DNA of 64,000 bases from Isoetes taiwanensis. Taxonomy: Eukaryota > Streptophyta > Lycopodiopsida > Isoetales > Isoetaceae. Of the stretch, positions 10,586 through 22,218 are shown in pieces. Within the stretch, counting starts at the first letter, position 1. Every line of letters begins with the position of its first letter. The position numbers were made by a program, and so were the translations under genes. The stretch lies in assembly GCA_021234155.1 (NCBI GenBank), contig JAJEKV010000017.1, positions 2,912,885 to 2,976,884 of the forward strand. The letters run 5' to 3'. A model generated the notes under the pieces. The model was not told where the DNA came from and ran no database searches. It saw nothing but the letters and a program-made list of their open reading frames with translations.

Positions 10586-11277
10586 GGAATCACAAATCGA
10601 AAGGAAAAACATGAATGCAAACAACTTAGGGTGGGGAGGGAGGGAACCGAGACTAAAAAACTGCTGTGAGAAGACGCCGATAATGGAGAAAGAGCCCTAC
10701 AACATATATATAGCCTCGTCTCTCCCCAAAATGGCGATCCGACGGTGTCGAATCGCATGCATTTTGGTGAGAGACTCGTCTGGAGGGGGAAAACCGGCCG
10801 ATCAAAAGAGAACTTCCATTCCGAAGCCCATGAGCAATATTGAAACACAAGAAAGAGGGCATATGACAATAGAGAAAATGCAAGCAAGACTAAGTTGGAC
10901 GTGGTAAACGGAAATAAAAAACTTAACAAGCAGTCAAATAACACAGATGACAGACCAAATCCTGAATGCACTCATAACAACACCAATACTCAACAAAAAC
11001 AATGTGTTTGGAAAGTCCCATAGCTAGAGAACAATTAGGCATAAAAATGTTATGACAGAGGAATTGACGGGCATAAGGAACAAGGGCAAAAACAATTTTA
11101 AGGGTGCCATCACGGATATTAACCAAAAGATAAAAGATATTAAGTTATGACAAAAGACAAGACGAGAGGGAAAAGGGGACAATATACGATGACAAAATAA
11201 TGGAAAAGCTAACCATAATGTAAAAGCCGCACACCCCATGAAAGGAAGATACGTTAGTAAATAAACAAAATATGCCA

Positions 11278-11352
11278 AGATTGGGATTCGAACTCTAAAC
11301 CACAAGTTTAAAAGCCCCACATCCCAACCAATAGGCCAACAACTGCTACGAA
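11278..11352 (-). repeat. tRNA-Lys-like sequence, SINE head or tRNA pseudogene
   Basis: On the minus strand it reads GGCCTATTGGTTGGGATG (A-box-like), GGCTTTTAAACTTGTGG (resembling a Lys anticodon arm) and GAGTTCGAATCCC (B box). The acceptor stem does not pair well, so it is not a functional tRNA. It is probably the head of a tRNA-derived SINE, body at lower coordinates. Confidence 0.55.
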
Positions 11353-11996
11353 ATTAATAAAGTTTGATATTACTGTTGTAGAATGCAGAAACTACAGAGC
11401 ATAACCTACACAAACGAAAATAGAAAGGGATGGACGCCTGCACAAGCGGAAATAGAAAGGGAAGGATGCCGTGAGACAGAACGGCATGCCGTTTGATGAT
11501 GGCCGAGGGATTAGAGATGAACAAATATGGCTGGAAGAAGGAAGCACCAGTCCAGAAGGCAGAAGGCAAAGGGCAAACCCATAAAAAACAGACGGATCAG
11601 GCCAAGTGACAGGAAGAAAAGTAGACCCACAGAGATGTGAAAGCTATAGGAAACAAAGGAGATTTGAAGGGATGATTGGACCAAGCGATCTGATAGGGAA
11701 AATACGGATTGGGATCAGATTACAGTAATATAAAAGAACACAGGAGCTGCAAATCCACAGGAAACCATCATATTTTATACTGGAAAAGCCCTATTGATGC
11801 TATCGGAAATATATATGAAAGTTTTATGCTGAGGCAAAAAAGAATCGTTGTAGATCAAGAAGCAATCGATGCTTGGCTCAATTGACATGAAATAATCTGA
11901 AAATACCAGAAGAAAATCGATGCATCAGAAGAGGAAGCCATCCATGCTTGCTATGCTTTGCTATGCCAAAGCCGATATACATCCATCATGAAATCG

Positions 11997-12100
11997 AAAG
12001 TGCACAAATCCAAAAGCAAAGAAAAACCAGTACAAGGTAATTGACACTAAAGTGCACAAATCCAAAATCAAAGAAAAACCAGTACAAGGTAATTGACACT
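11997..12100. repeat. 52 bp tandem duplication
   Basis: Two copies starting AAAGTGCACAAATCC at 11997 and 12049, differing at about one base. Inside the family 1 copy 2 element. Confidence 0.85.
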
Positions 12101-12390
12101 GCAGAAAAAAGAATATGAAGATCTCAAAAACTGTTGCCGAAAGCCAAAGATCAACAAAGATCAACAATTCAAAATTCATCTATCTGCCAGATAAGAATAA
12201 GCGCTACCGCTAGCACCAAGAAGAGACAAGAACGTCGATGAACATAGTGAATTGACAAGACAAAACTAAGACGAACCGAGACTAAAAAACTGCTGTGAGA
12301 AGACGCCGATAATGGAGAAAGAGCCCTACAACATATATATAGCCTCGTCTCTCCCCAAAATGGCGATCCGACGGTGTCGAATCGCATGCA

Positions 12391-12466
12391 TCATTGATAA
12401 TTTTGGGCAGGGATTGAACGAATTTGAACTCAAGAAGTTATTGGCTAAGAGGTGGAAGCATTACAG
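12391..12466 (+). pseudogene. Plant transposase-like gene, exon A (3' part)
   Basis: Continues the exon cut by the rolling-circle pair: joining 9784 to 12391 restores RALRY-IIDNFGQ with no base gained or lost. It reads NEFELKKLLAKRWKHYR and ends at a donor, TTACAG|GTATTG. This exact in-frame repair is what fixes the boundaries of the inserted pair. Confidence 0.6.
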
Positions 12467-13427
12467 GTATTGTTTTTGCATGCAAAACATGCACCTGTGT
12501 TGCTCTGAATAAATGGATAAAGTAGTTCCGCTTGATAAGCTTCTGTTCTTTATCAAGGCATGCCCTGAAAAGCTTCCAGTTATCTAAAGCATACTAATAT
12601 GAGACATTGCAAAATGCAACAGAGCTGGTAAGCTTGGATTTTTCTCAATGATCTTCTTTCGGACTTTAATCTTACACAGTATCTTGAAAGCTCTTATGAA
12701 TACGGTATGAAGGGATAAACTTTTTTTCCATGCTGATATTAGATGACAAGTCCTCCTGATACGAAAGTAAATTTTTTTCATGCATTCATGTCTGTATACA
12801 TATTTTAAACATCCCGTCACACCATGGCTGATACCAATTCTGTTCACATCCTTATGCAAGGCTGTTGATTTAATCCATCTTCTTGTTCATGCATCTTTGA
12901 ATATTTGTTATGTCTTTTTAGAAAAATGCATGTGAAAATATAGAATACATCTTTATCATTCATGCATCCCGTGGCATCTCAGAAACTACTTCTGGCTTTG
13001 AATCGTCTATGGAAAGGTTTATTTATTCTAAGTTTTATGCATGTCATTCTATATAGCGTGGATATCTTATTGCATTTAACTATGCATGCTAGAAAATGAA
13101 CATAGTTATGTCCCTCATAACTCTGTAAAAATGCAGCTATGCATGTATAAAAGTAATCCCATAGCTTTATTGGTCTTGCTTTGCATGATAAAGCACTTGA
13201 AAAAATACAGAAGTACGCAGGCCATAAATAGGTTATACACATTGCTTTCAATTTTATTGATAACAGTTGAATTGCCTATTGCATTTCCAGATTTCTCTAC
13301 TGGCCCACTCAGAATTGTTGCACTTTCAGTCATAACCTTTGTGCTTACCTACTGTAATGTAGTACAGCAGCGTACACAATTCTCAACATGCATTTACAGG
13401 CGTACTTAACAATTGTGATCAATACAG

Positions 13428-13614
13428 GGACAACTTGTGGCGCAAGGTTCGAGCTGGCAAGGATTGTTGTCCGTTGAAGGTGAGCAAAGAGGTATGGACT
13501 AGGTTTGTGGAACAATGCAGCCGTGTGTATCAAAAGCAAAGAGATGCAGCGGCAAAAAGAGTGACAAGACAACGCACAGGATCTGGCGGGGATATGTCTA
13601 GCAGATCCAAATTT
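13428..13614 (+). pseudogene. Plant transposase-like gene, exon B
   Basis: Between acceptor AATACAG (13421-13427) and donor GTAAGC (13615). It reads RDNLWRKVRAGKDCCPL, then KEVWTRFVEQCSRVYQKQRD and RTGSGGDMSSRSK, the W...F...S..YQ.....N/A..R....HT.G pattern of plant Ptta/En-Spm transposase-type proteins. Phase fits the exon before it. Confidence 0.6.
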
Positions 13615-13724
13615 GTAAGCTTAATGCTTTTTCTTTTTTCTTTTAATAAAAATGCTTTTCTACACAAATATGTAAGGATTATCTGCCTTTTTATATGTAT
13701 TTCATTTTCTTTAATGTTCTAGTT

Positions 13725-14045
13725 CAATGATTGAGGAACCTTTCTAATCGACGATCTAGTACGGAAAATAAAAGATGAGGGTGGATATACGGTATGGAAG
13801 AAGAAAATGATTGATAAAGGTTACGAAGTTTGTAAGGTATAGGGAAAATGGTTTTTTGCATTTGAAACAATATTTTATTGCTAAGAAACTTATATGCTTA
13901 TGATATTATATGTTTTGTAGCATAAAGGTAGTGACTATGTGAAGAAACCTAGCCTTGGGATTGTATTTAAGAAGAAGATAAAACAAGAGGAAACAGGGAA
14001 CATGAAGAACCAGGAAATATCTATCTTGATTTTGAGGAGGTTAGT
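13725..14045 (+). pseudogene. Possible downstream transposase exons with stop codon
   Basis: After an acceptor near 13720 the reading gives FND and then a TGA, followed in another frame by VRKIKDEGGYTVWKKKMIDK. A further acceptor (TTTTGTAG at 13913-13920) leads to HKGSDYVKKPSLGIVFKKK and on to about 14040. The stop suggests that this gene is no longer functional. Confidence 0.35.
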
Positions 14046-14049
14046 AAGC

Positions 14050-16019
14050 TCATTGCAAATTTTAAAAAGATGCCCTTGTTAATAGTATAGAATTTTGAAA
14101 AATAGTTTAGGGTTTTAATAGTTCTGGGAAATTAGCTCATATGTGCTGCTGATTTAGGGCAATCACTAAATGCCACAGCCAATGCCCTCTAACTCATTTA
14201 TTTTATATTTTGCTGCCTTGAGCTTCTTTGTTGATTTCGACATGCGCACCCATAGTTTGATATGTAATATATCATTAGCACGTCAAATTTGAATTCAGAT
14301 AGAGAAGAAAATCTGAGATGCATATGCATTCCATTATACCCAGTTAGCATGCTTTGTTAGACGACGTTGTTGTTATTGCATATGTACATGTTGCAGCTGC
14401 TCCTTTTCCAAGATTCGGATGAGCTGTGTATAAATCGAGAAGAAGAGTCCATTATGTGGAATTTGTTAGCATTATCATATACGTTGATGAGACATCTCTA
14501 TTTCTTCCAACCAATCCATTCTGCCAAGAAGGCTAATGCTTTTGAGTTTTATTTTTTCAAAATCTTCAAAGGCCTCATTGCCCAACCCATAATCAGCAAA
14601 GAGCATTGTAGTATTGCGAACAGTTGAGCTTGCATTTTCTAAGTTCCCACATTTGAATGTGGGTAAAAACATCTAACTCTTATTAGTTTTCCCGTTAGTT
14701 TTCCATTAGTTTTCCACATGGTGGCTACATTCTCCCGTTCCACAGGTTCCTTTGTGAATTTATTTGTATGTTCTTCCCTGATAATTGTATAGAGAATTAC
14801 ACATTATTTACACTGATCATTTGTATAGGTTGTCAGTCACGTATGCTATTTTAGAGCTGAAAGCAAAGATTCCTAGTACATTCTAATGCTTTCAACGCAA
14901 AAAATTCGTTATGAGTAGTTAATCTGCTCATGCACACTTACTTTAAAAAAAAATGCCCGGGCTTAAACCAGATGTTCGCAGGCTGTTTATAGGCTTAAAA
15001 GTAGTCCAATACATCATGTAAAGGGAAACAACCTGCAGTTTTTGGAAAAAAGAGAAGTAGATAGCGTGATGAATTATCTCTTGGATTGGATCTGAACCTA
15101 TCAGTGGATGATAATGCAAGGTCACTACTTGAAACATGTCAGGCATGAAACTCTAAGAGTAAAGAGTATATTATCTCATAATACTTGGTAATTCAGGTGC
15201 TACATAACTGTTTGAAAGAGCATCATATTTCAACCCTTTGACTTTGATGAAGTTTCTGAGTGAGCTCTATAAATAATCAGTATAATTCTGATTTTTCAAG
15301 TAGCATAATTTCAGAATTGACCAAGTTCTTCTCTCTTTTGAATAGGTAAGCGAAGATGAAGAACACAATCAGCCCAATGATAAAGGTCCGTCTCCTACCA
15401 AGGATTATAATCTGGAATGAAATAATGCATGATAGAAAGTGCTTCAAACTTCAAACTATTGAACTTATTTTGATAAATGTTAGAAATACTCTAAATGTAA
15501 AATGATCTTCAATTTGAACAAAAGTAATGTTCTTTATTTTATCAAGTAATTTGATCGCGATAAGCTTTTTATCATAACTGATGCAGTTACTCTTCATTTA
15601 TTCTTCCTTTGTTCATTGTGCATGATGCAAACCATAGAATTAAATGAAACTAATTTGGCATGAACACAAGAAAAGCATCTAAAATACAAATTTGCCACAA
15701 AAAAAAAAAAACTCAGCCATGAGAGACAAAAGTGACAAAAACTAAAGGTAGAATTGTCACAAATGGACACAAAGTGAAGGAAGAATGGACACAAATTTGA
15801 CAATGGTCTCATACGTGCTTATAAAATTGATATGCAGACATCATAACAAGATTAAAATATTGACGCAATTTTGTTACTCAACTATTACAAAAAGAAAACT
15901 AGTCTGTCATAATTATATAACTAAAGGCATACAACAAAAAGGCATAAGAGTTACAAATTTGACGCAAAGAATGTCACCTATGCAAGCTATGGACCGAATA
16001 TGGTGTAATAGTTTAGTTG
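14050..16019. other. Gene-free stretch
   Basis: AT-rich DNA with short random ORFs. A small acidic reading (SEDEEHNQPND, about 15347-15385) might be a last exon of the transposase-like gene, but this is weak. A poly-A run lies at about 15698-15711. Nothing else recognised. Confidence 0.4.
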
Positions 16020-16245
16020 TATAATCCAGACTAATATGATATAAATATGACGCAATTGTTGACAAATTTGGATATAACTTCTGATATAAATGTGCCATTC
16101 AATTGCCACAAATGTAGTGATTGTATTTAGACTAATATGATAGAAAATTGGACACAATTATTGAATAACACAGATATAAGCTCGACACAAACATGGCATG
16201 CAATTGCCACAAATGTAGTCATTCTGTCGAGACTAATATGATACA
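16020..16245. repeat. About 101 bp degenerate tandem repeat
   Basis: GACTAATATGAT recurs at 16029, 16130 and 16231, and CAATTGCCACAAATGTAGT near 16099 and 16201, giving a period of about 101 bases. Confidence 0.75.
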
Positions 16246-16260
16246 ATTTATATGATATAT

Positions 16261-17643
16261 GTATAAATACTTTGACACATCACCAGTGTATCAAGACCAT
16301 TGGGGACTAACCTAGAAGGGTTTATTGCAAGTAACTTAGCCTAATTAGGCTAAGTAATGGTATTAATTAGTAATGTAGGCCAACTAGATAGTGCCACATG
16401 GCCTAGTTCAATTGACCAAGAGGTAGCTTGCCATTTTGGGATGGCAAATTGGGCTCCCATCCCCAATTCTGCCCCAATTCAAATTTGGGAAGATTGAGGA
16501 AGAGAGGAGTTGCTACAACCCTCCAACCAGATCTGCACTATGGATGTTCTTCGTGATAATGGCTCCAACCCGGATACCGGTTATTCTTAGCATAGTTTGT
16601 GTTCTGCTAACCCTTGTTTGAGTAGATGAATGATTAAATTCTATTTTATGATTTATTTGGGAATGATGATAGATGCTTTGTATATGATTGCTCTCTCTTT
16701 TTGTTCCTCCCGTGTTGTATTGGATTAAGGGGGGTAGAGATAGTGATGCTCCTAGTCAGAACCCCTTACACAAGAGCCCACCGGGCTGTGGATGTTATGT
16801 ATGATTCAACACCAGATAACGAGCATGATGGTGAAACGGAGGTGGAATCCTACCTAGTTTGACTACAAGATTTCTATAGTATGCTAGGCTAGTCGGTCCC
16901 CGTGTAGGGCCGAGTATGGATCTGACACCTCCTGGGTCGCAAGATACGTACCTAAAGGGACGTCTTGGGCTCAATGGGTGCGCCAGGGTGGCCTATGCAT
17001 TGGGGAGTTTCGGGTATGGATCCGTGTTCACCAGTGTTGGCATGATCCTTTAGCCACCCATGGAACTATCATATTCTGGGAGTGAATTCATTTCCTCTCT
17101 GCCTCGTCGGACTAGGGAGATGTGACCCAGAATAGTCTCATAGGGTGAATCCATGAGATTGCATATTCGAAAGGCTGTAACCACGTCATAGCATGATTCA
17201 GCCTACCTTCAAAGTGTGCACAGAAGGGGCGGATGGAGTGGACTACCCTAGCCATTGTTCTATGCCAGCCAATGCCATTGCCATTATTCTGTCTGTTATT
17301 ATCCAAAGGCCTTCGGTTGACACCATGGAGTGAGCCAAGGAATTAGATCCTTTATTTGATGGATTTGTCATATTTGTCTCTGTTACGGGGAGATGTACTA
17401 TTGACGGATGGGCCACCCTTTGCAGTGGTGTATTATTTTATGTATTGTGTTCCAGGTGTCAACTTGTATTTACGCTTCCGCTATATAGGATTCCCATAGA
17501 AGGCGTGGGACGAATGACACCTCCGTGTCCCTTCCCGCAGGCACTTGGCCATCCCAGGTGGCCCGAGGTAGATGGAGGGCCTTTCTATGGTGATGAAGTC
17601 GCCATGGAAAGGGGATTTTCTATATTTACACGATAGGATAATT
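16261..17643 (-). mobile_element. Left arm of a 2.8 kb inverted LTR-like pair
   Basis: This arm is the diverged reverse complement of 17644-19062, visible along its length. Examples: GGGATGGCAAATTGGGCTCCC pairs with its complement at about 18855-18880; TATAGGATTCCCATAGAAGG (about 17484) pairs with 17803-17825; the outer end GTATAAATAC (16261) pairs with 19029-19040. It lacks the outermost bases present in the right arm. No coding region was found. Probably a solo or nested LTR in opposite orientation to its partner. Confidence 0.65.
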
Positions 17644-19062
17644 TGTGACGCTTCCCGAGCCTATACGATGCCCCATCATATAAATACGGGAAATCCCCTT
17701 TCCATGGTGACCTCATCACTGTAGAAAGGCCCTCCGTCTACCTTGGGCCACCTGGGATGGCCAAATGCCCGCGAGAAGGGACACGGAGGTGTCATTCGTC
17801 CCACACCTTCTATGGGAATCCTATATAGCAAAAGCATAAATACAAGTTAGCACCTGGCAACAATACATAAAATAATACACCACCGCAAAGGGTGGCCCAT
17901 CCATCAGTAGTACATCTCCCCGTAATAGAGACAAATATGACAAATGCATCAAATAAAGGATCTAATTTCCTGCCTTAGACTCCATGGTGTCAATCGAAGG
18001 CCTCCGGATAGCGGCAAACAGAATAATGGCAATGGCGTTGGCTGGCATAGAACTATGGCTAAAGTAGTCCACTCCATTCGTCCCTCATGTGCGCACTTTG
18101 CAGATAGACTGAATCATGCTATGACGTGGTGATAGCCTTCCGGATATGCAATCTTATGTATTCACCCTATGAGACTACTCCGAGTTACATCTCCCCAGTC
18201 CGACGAGGCAGGGAGGAAATGAATTCACTCCATGATGGTTTCATGGGTGGCTAGAGGATCATGCCCGACTGGGTTCCATGGGTTCCACTGGTGAACACGC
18301 ATCCGTACCCGACTTTAACCCCCAATGCATAGGCTGTCCCAGCGTGCCCATCGAGCCCAAGACGTCCCTTTAGGTATATATCTTGTGACCCAAGAGGTGT
18401 CAGGCATACCCGGCCCTACACAGGGACCGACTATAAGCCTAGCACACTATAGAAATTTTGTAGTCAAACTAGGCAGGATTCCACCTCCGTTTCACCATCA
18501 TGCTCGTTATCTGGTGCTGAATCACAACATAGCATCCACAGCCTGGTGGGCTCTTGTGTGCATGCCGCATTTAATGGGCCCCCTTTAATCCAATACAACA
18601 CGAGAGGAACAGAAAGAGAGAGAGAGAGCAATCATATACAAAGCATCTATCATCATTTCCAAATAGATCATAGAATAGAATTTAATCATTCATCTACTCA
18701 AACAAGGGTTAGCAGAACACAAACTATGCTGAGACTAACCGGTTTCCGGGCTGGAGACATTATCACGAAGAACATCATGGTGCAGATCTGGTTGCAGAGT
18801 TGTAGCAGCTCCTCTCTTCCTCAATCTTCCCAAATTCGAATGGGGCAGAATTGGAGATGGGAGCCCAGTTTGCCATCCCAAAATGGCAAGCTGCCTCTTG
18901 GCCAATCAAACTAGGCCCATGTGGCACTGTTTAGTTGACCTACATTACTAATTAATACCATTGTTACTTGCAATAAACCCGTTTATATTAGTCCCCAGTG
19001 GTCCAGATACACTGGTGGCGTGTCAAGGTATTTATACGTATATTGTTACGTGGAACGTCACA
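17644..19062 (-). mobile_element. Right arm of the inverted LTR-like pair, bordered TGTGACG...CGTCACA
   Basis: It begins TGTGACGCTTCCCGAG at 17644 and ends GGAACGTCACA at 19062. On the minus strand the TGTGACGTTCC end lies next to a decayed gypsy RH/INT fragment (19080-20230), as a 3' LTR should. The outer 380 bases resemble the 3' LTR of the gypsy element at 32400-32952, including the same TGTGACGTTCC start. Size 1419 bp if one LTR. Confidence 0.6.
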
Positions 19063-19079
19063 TTTTCAATGATGGATAT

Positions 19080-20230
19080 ACAAATAGTCCTCGAGATGGC
19101 ATGATTCAAAAAATAAACTTCACGATCACTAACAAATTTAGTAGCGCATAAATAATATACGCATCATGCTGGCCGTCGCGTTGTCTTGTAGAGCACGGAC
19201 TTCAGCCCATTTAGTAGCATAGTCCATAAGGAAGAGAGTGTATCGAGCACATGTGTTGCGGCCCAGAGGATCTTCATTTTATTGAAAGGAGGTGGCGTGG
19301 CAACGAGTGCCAACAGAAGAGCATCATGGGCCGTTGGCACACATCACAAGTGCGAGCATGACCATGAGCATCTTTGAACAACATGGGCCAATGATATCAT
19401 GCCAGGAGGATCTTATGAGCCATGTTGTCACCATTAAAATGACCACCTCCAAGGGCTCCATAGGTCTATTAAACAATGTCTGGAATTTCATGGGGAAGAA
19501 CACATCGGCGCAAAACTATGTCCTTAACTGTTTTGTAGAAATGTCCTGCAACAATGGTGTTCGCAGAGAAATTGTTGACAACGTGCTCAGACCTTCTCAA
19601 GAGAGTGCCAGAGAGCAAATACTGTTGATAGTTATGGAGCCAAGATCAGAAAGAGCTAAGCATTTAAAAAACCATCAGAGACCCCTGACAAAAGACCATC
19701 TATATGTAAAATCATCTATATGTATACCCCATTTATGAATGGTTTCTAAATTCTTGCAATAGGAGGACCCAATGGGCAATCCTGCCCATGGGCGTGGACT
19801 TATTAATAAGATACAGGAGATCATTGATAAGCCACATAAAACTTGATTTGGCAACCCAAAAGATAATGTAGGAAGGCTTGGGCACATAAGATGAGATCCA
19901 AGGCCTCACGCTCTAGCAGAATAATTCTTCTTAGCAAGATTTACTTTTTGATTGGCAAAGCAAATGGTTTGTCCTGATGTGGTGTGTGTCCTTGAGGTAA
20001 AATTGCATCAATGGCAAATCCCAAGACATCAACGTAGACGTGGAAGAGTATATCCCATTGAGAAGGAACAAGGACCCATGCCTGTTTAAGCAGAACCTTC
20101 AATTTCTGAAAAGCCACTTCAGCTTGGGGATTCTGAGCTCAAGTATTTTCATCATTCATGAGTTTGTGAATGGGATCAGCGAGCAGTTAGGCCTGAAATG
20201 AAGGTGGAATAGTAATTGGCATTGCCAAGA
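19080..20230 (-). pseudogene. Decayed Ty3/gypsy RNase H and integrase fragment
   Basis: The minus-strand reading, with many stops and shifts, shows AFQKLKVLLKQAWVL and VDVLGFAIDAILPQ (start of RNase H, about 20120-19990), LLEREALDLILCAQAFLHYL with LLGCQIKFYV (about 19920-19820), then the integrase zinc-finger part WPMLFKDAHGHARTCDVCQ (about 19390-19330). It leads into the TGTGACG border of the right LTR-like arm. Confidence 0.7.
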
Positions 20231-20921
20231 GAGGTCCTGGTTTCTTTGATATTGGTGGCTGCCATGCGTCTATACCTTCATTGTTATTCGTAATATGATT
20301 CTATACATTCATTATTATTCTTAATATGATTGACAGATAGTATGAACGATCACATTCCATGTTCTTCTACACAAAATAGTGTTGTTTCATATTCCATGAT
20401 CCATTTTCTAAGTAGTCCCACTGCATCATTTTACTTACAATGGAGCTCATCTTTTACAAAACAACCCAAAGCCCTGAAGAGACAATTTTTTTTTACCCAT
20501 ACATAGCCCATTATATATATGAATATTTACATATTAGCCATTGAACAAGACATCCCACATATCAAGAAATTGAACCATTGAATTGAACCCTCCAGAACTC
20601 GCAGTTGTTTTTGTTGATATTTGTGCAGGGCATCCAACAGTCAGTTCGAACCGTTTGATGTTGATTTTAGGCGATGTTGGCTCTAGCAAGTTTTAGTTAA
20701 ATGTTAGTCTCAAGTATGGAATTAAGAACATGTGAATTTGTCCTTTTAATGATTATTCCACGGTTCTAATTTGTAGGAACTTCTACTATGCATAGTCTCT
20801 CATCATTTCTCCATGCCTTTATCTTTACATACATCAATAAATTATTCTAGATCAATGGCCTTCCAATCCTTGGACTGGCTATGTCTAGATAATTTTAGAA
20901 GCATAAATTTACTACTAGCAT

Positions 20922-21085
20922 TAGCATTATCTTATCTTATTCTTGGTAGCCTTTTAATATTTGGTTATTATGTTTGGTGATGGGGCCTAGTCCCCAGGTT
21001 TTAGATGGGTTGTTGCCCTTGCATGTGCCGTCCCATAATCCGTTGGGTTCCCGTGGACGTAAAAATTTATCTTATCTTATCTTAA
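20922..21085 (+). mobile_element. Retroposon 3' end with TTATC-repeat tail
   Basis: A GC-richer patch (GGGCCTAGTCCCCAGG, then TGCCGTCCCATAATCCG) ends in a tail of TTATC units at about 21066-21083. A further short run of the same units lies at about 20927-20940. The layout fits the 3' end of a plant LINE; no coding part remains. Confidence 0.5.
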
Positions 21086-21541
21086 TAAACATTTTAAACT
21101 CTTTAATATGTTAACAATAACTAAATTCCTGCCAACAACTGAAAATGGCTTAACTGGGCATCATGAATTTGATGTTGCAGATGACCTCAATTGGAAGAAT
21201 CCAAAATTGGCTTCAGCATGCATTTGTGTTCTCTAAAATGCTTTTCCATAACCAAATCGGGTTTTAGGAAATATATTTTGGCATGTTCAAGCTGTTTCCA
21301 AGAGCTTCACGCTAATCCAAAATGACCTATCAAGCTCTTCATATAGATCGCATTTGCTGCTAGAAGCTTCTCTGGTCTAGTTCTGGTCCTTCTAGCCTAA
21401 TTCTGACCTCATTAGAAACATTTCCAAGTACTCCCATGAATTCTAGCATCCGATGGTAAAGAAGTCATCTGCTCCTCTGACGAGTTCTCTGATTGATATT
21501 CTGTTGCTTCTGATTAAAATTTGTCGCAGAATGGAAGTGCG

Positions 21542-21800
21542 TATTAAACTTTACTAAGAAAGCACAAGAGAGAGTTATGAACCACAACAGAAGACATGTA
21601 TATTGAATAATATGTGTTACAATATATAAGTACCATAAAAGGTACATACAAGGGAAAAGGTGAAAGATAAAAGGATCTCACATTGCCTTTTTATAAAGGC
21701 AAGTTGCCTTCCTAATATAGGCAACTTTAGTCTTTCACCAAACAAGATATAGAAAATATTGTGTCTGAGAATGAAGACCAAATATTACAACTCATAGATA
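21542..21800 (-). mobile_element. 3' LTR of copia element
   Basis: It matches the LTR at 24504-24710 over the first ~180 bases. The low end TATTAAAC is a diverged form of TGTTAAAC. The upper end is set by a purine-rich tract on the minus strand (GCAGGTGGAGA, about 21802-21812). Confidence 0.75.
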
Positions 21801-21894
21801 ATCTCTCCACCTGCAAATTTAGTCTCGCACTCGGATGAAAAAAACCTTTGGTAGTCACAAAGGAAAAAATCCGAGTGCTACAATTTTCTAATAT

Positions 21895-22218
21895 CTATTC
21901 TTGCGATTTGGTAATATGTATAAATGCAGAAGAGAATCTTCTTTTGATTGCCAAAATAGTGTCATCCACATAAAGCGCAATCACCACAAAATACTCTTGA
22001 GAGCGTCTTATATACACATTGGAATCTGCAAAACATAGAAATCCATCAGAAAAATAAGAGTTCAATTTGGCATACCAGTCTCTAGAAGTTTGTCTTAAAC
22101 TTGTAAGGCGCACTTGCAAGTATCCTTTTCCAACAAACGCCTCGACATCTTCCACTTTAGGATTTACAAGCTCATTCCCAACATGAGGATGTAAAAACCC
22201 ATCGATGTGAAGAAACAT
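21895..22218 (-). pseudogene. Copia reverse transcriptase remnant
   Basis: The reading has KGYLQVRLTSLRQTSRDWY and the catalytic YVDD (VVIALYVDDTI). The upstream fingers and palm and the downstream RNase H are missing, so RT cannot work. The segment near 22164-22280 contains a partly triplicated TTTACAAGCTCATTCCCAA motif at the join to the integrase part. Confidence 0.8.

Larger units (their letters stand above)
9785..10761 (+). mobile_element. Rolling-circle (Helitron2/HLE2-like) element, family 1 copy 1
   Basis: The 977 bp element starts TTTTGGTGAGAGAC (9785-9798). The same motif is inverted as GTCTCTCCCCAAAA at 10718-10731 (one mismatch), followed by a 9 bp-stem hairpin (10735-10743 with 10747-10755, loop GGT) and the end CATGCA at 10761. 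The first 41 and last 118 bases are repeated in copy 2 with a different interior. It carries a stem-loop cassette at about 10006-10071 and three copies of a 20 bp motif at 10430-10585. It sits between A and T with no target duplication. No coding region was found. Confidence 0.7.
10762..12390 (+). mobile_element. Rolling-circle (Helitron2/HLE2-like) element, family 1 copy 2
   Basis: The 1629 bp element begins immediately after the TGCA end of copy 1, without any base between. Its 5' 41 bases (10762-10802) and 3' 118 bases (12273-12390) are identical to copy 1: inverted motif at 12347-12360, hairpin arms 12364-12372 and 12376-12384, end TGCA at 12390. The interior differs and holds a tRNA-Lys-like piece on the minus strand (about 11278-11352) and a 52 bp tandem duplication (11997-12100). 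No coding region was found. After 12390 the interrupted exon continues in frame. Confidence 0.7.

Noticed and set aside
10584-10907. Frames repeated at 10584-10907 and 12312-12512 sharing a peptide
   Set aside because: The shared peptide is the translation of the common 118 bp 3' end of the two rolling-circle elements.
11278-11352. A functional tRNA-Lys gene
   Set aside because: A and B boxes are recognisable but the acceptor and D stems do not pair, so it is a SINE head or pseudogene.
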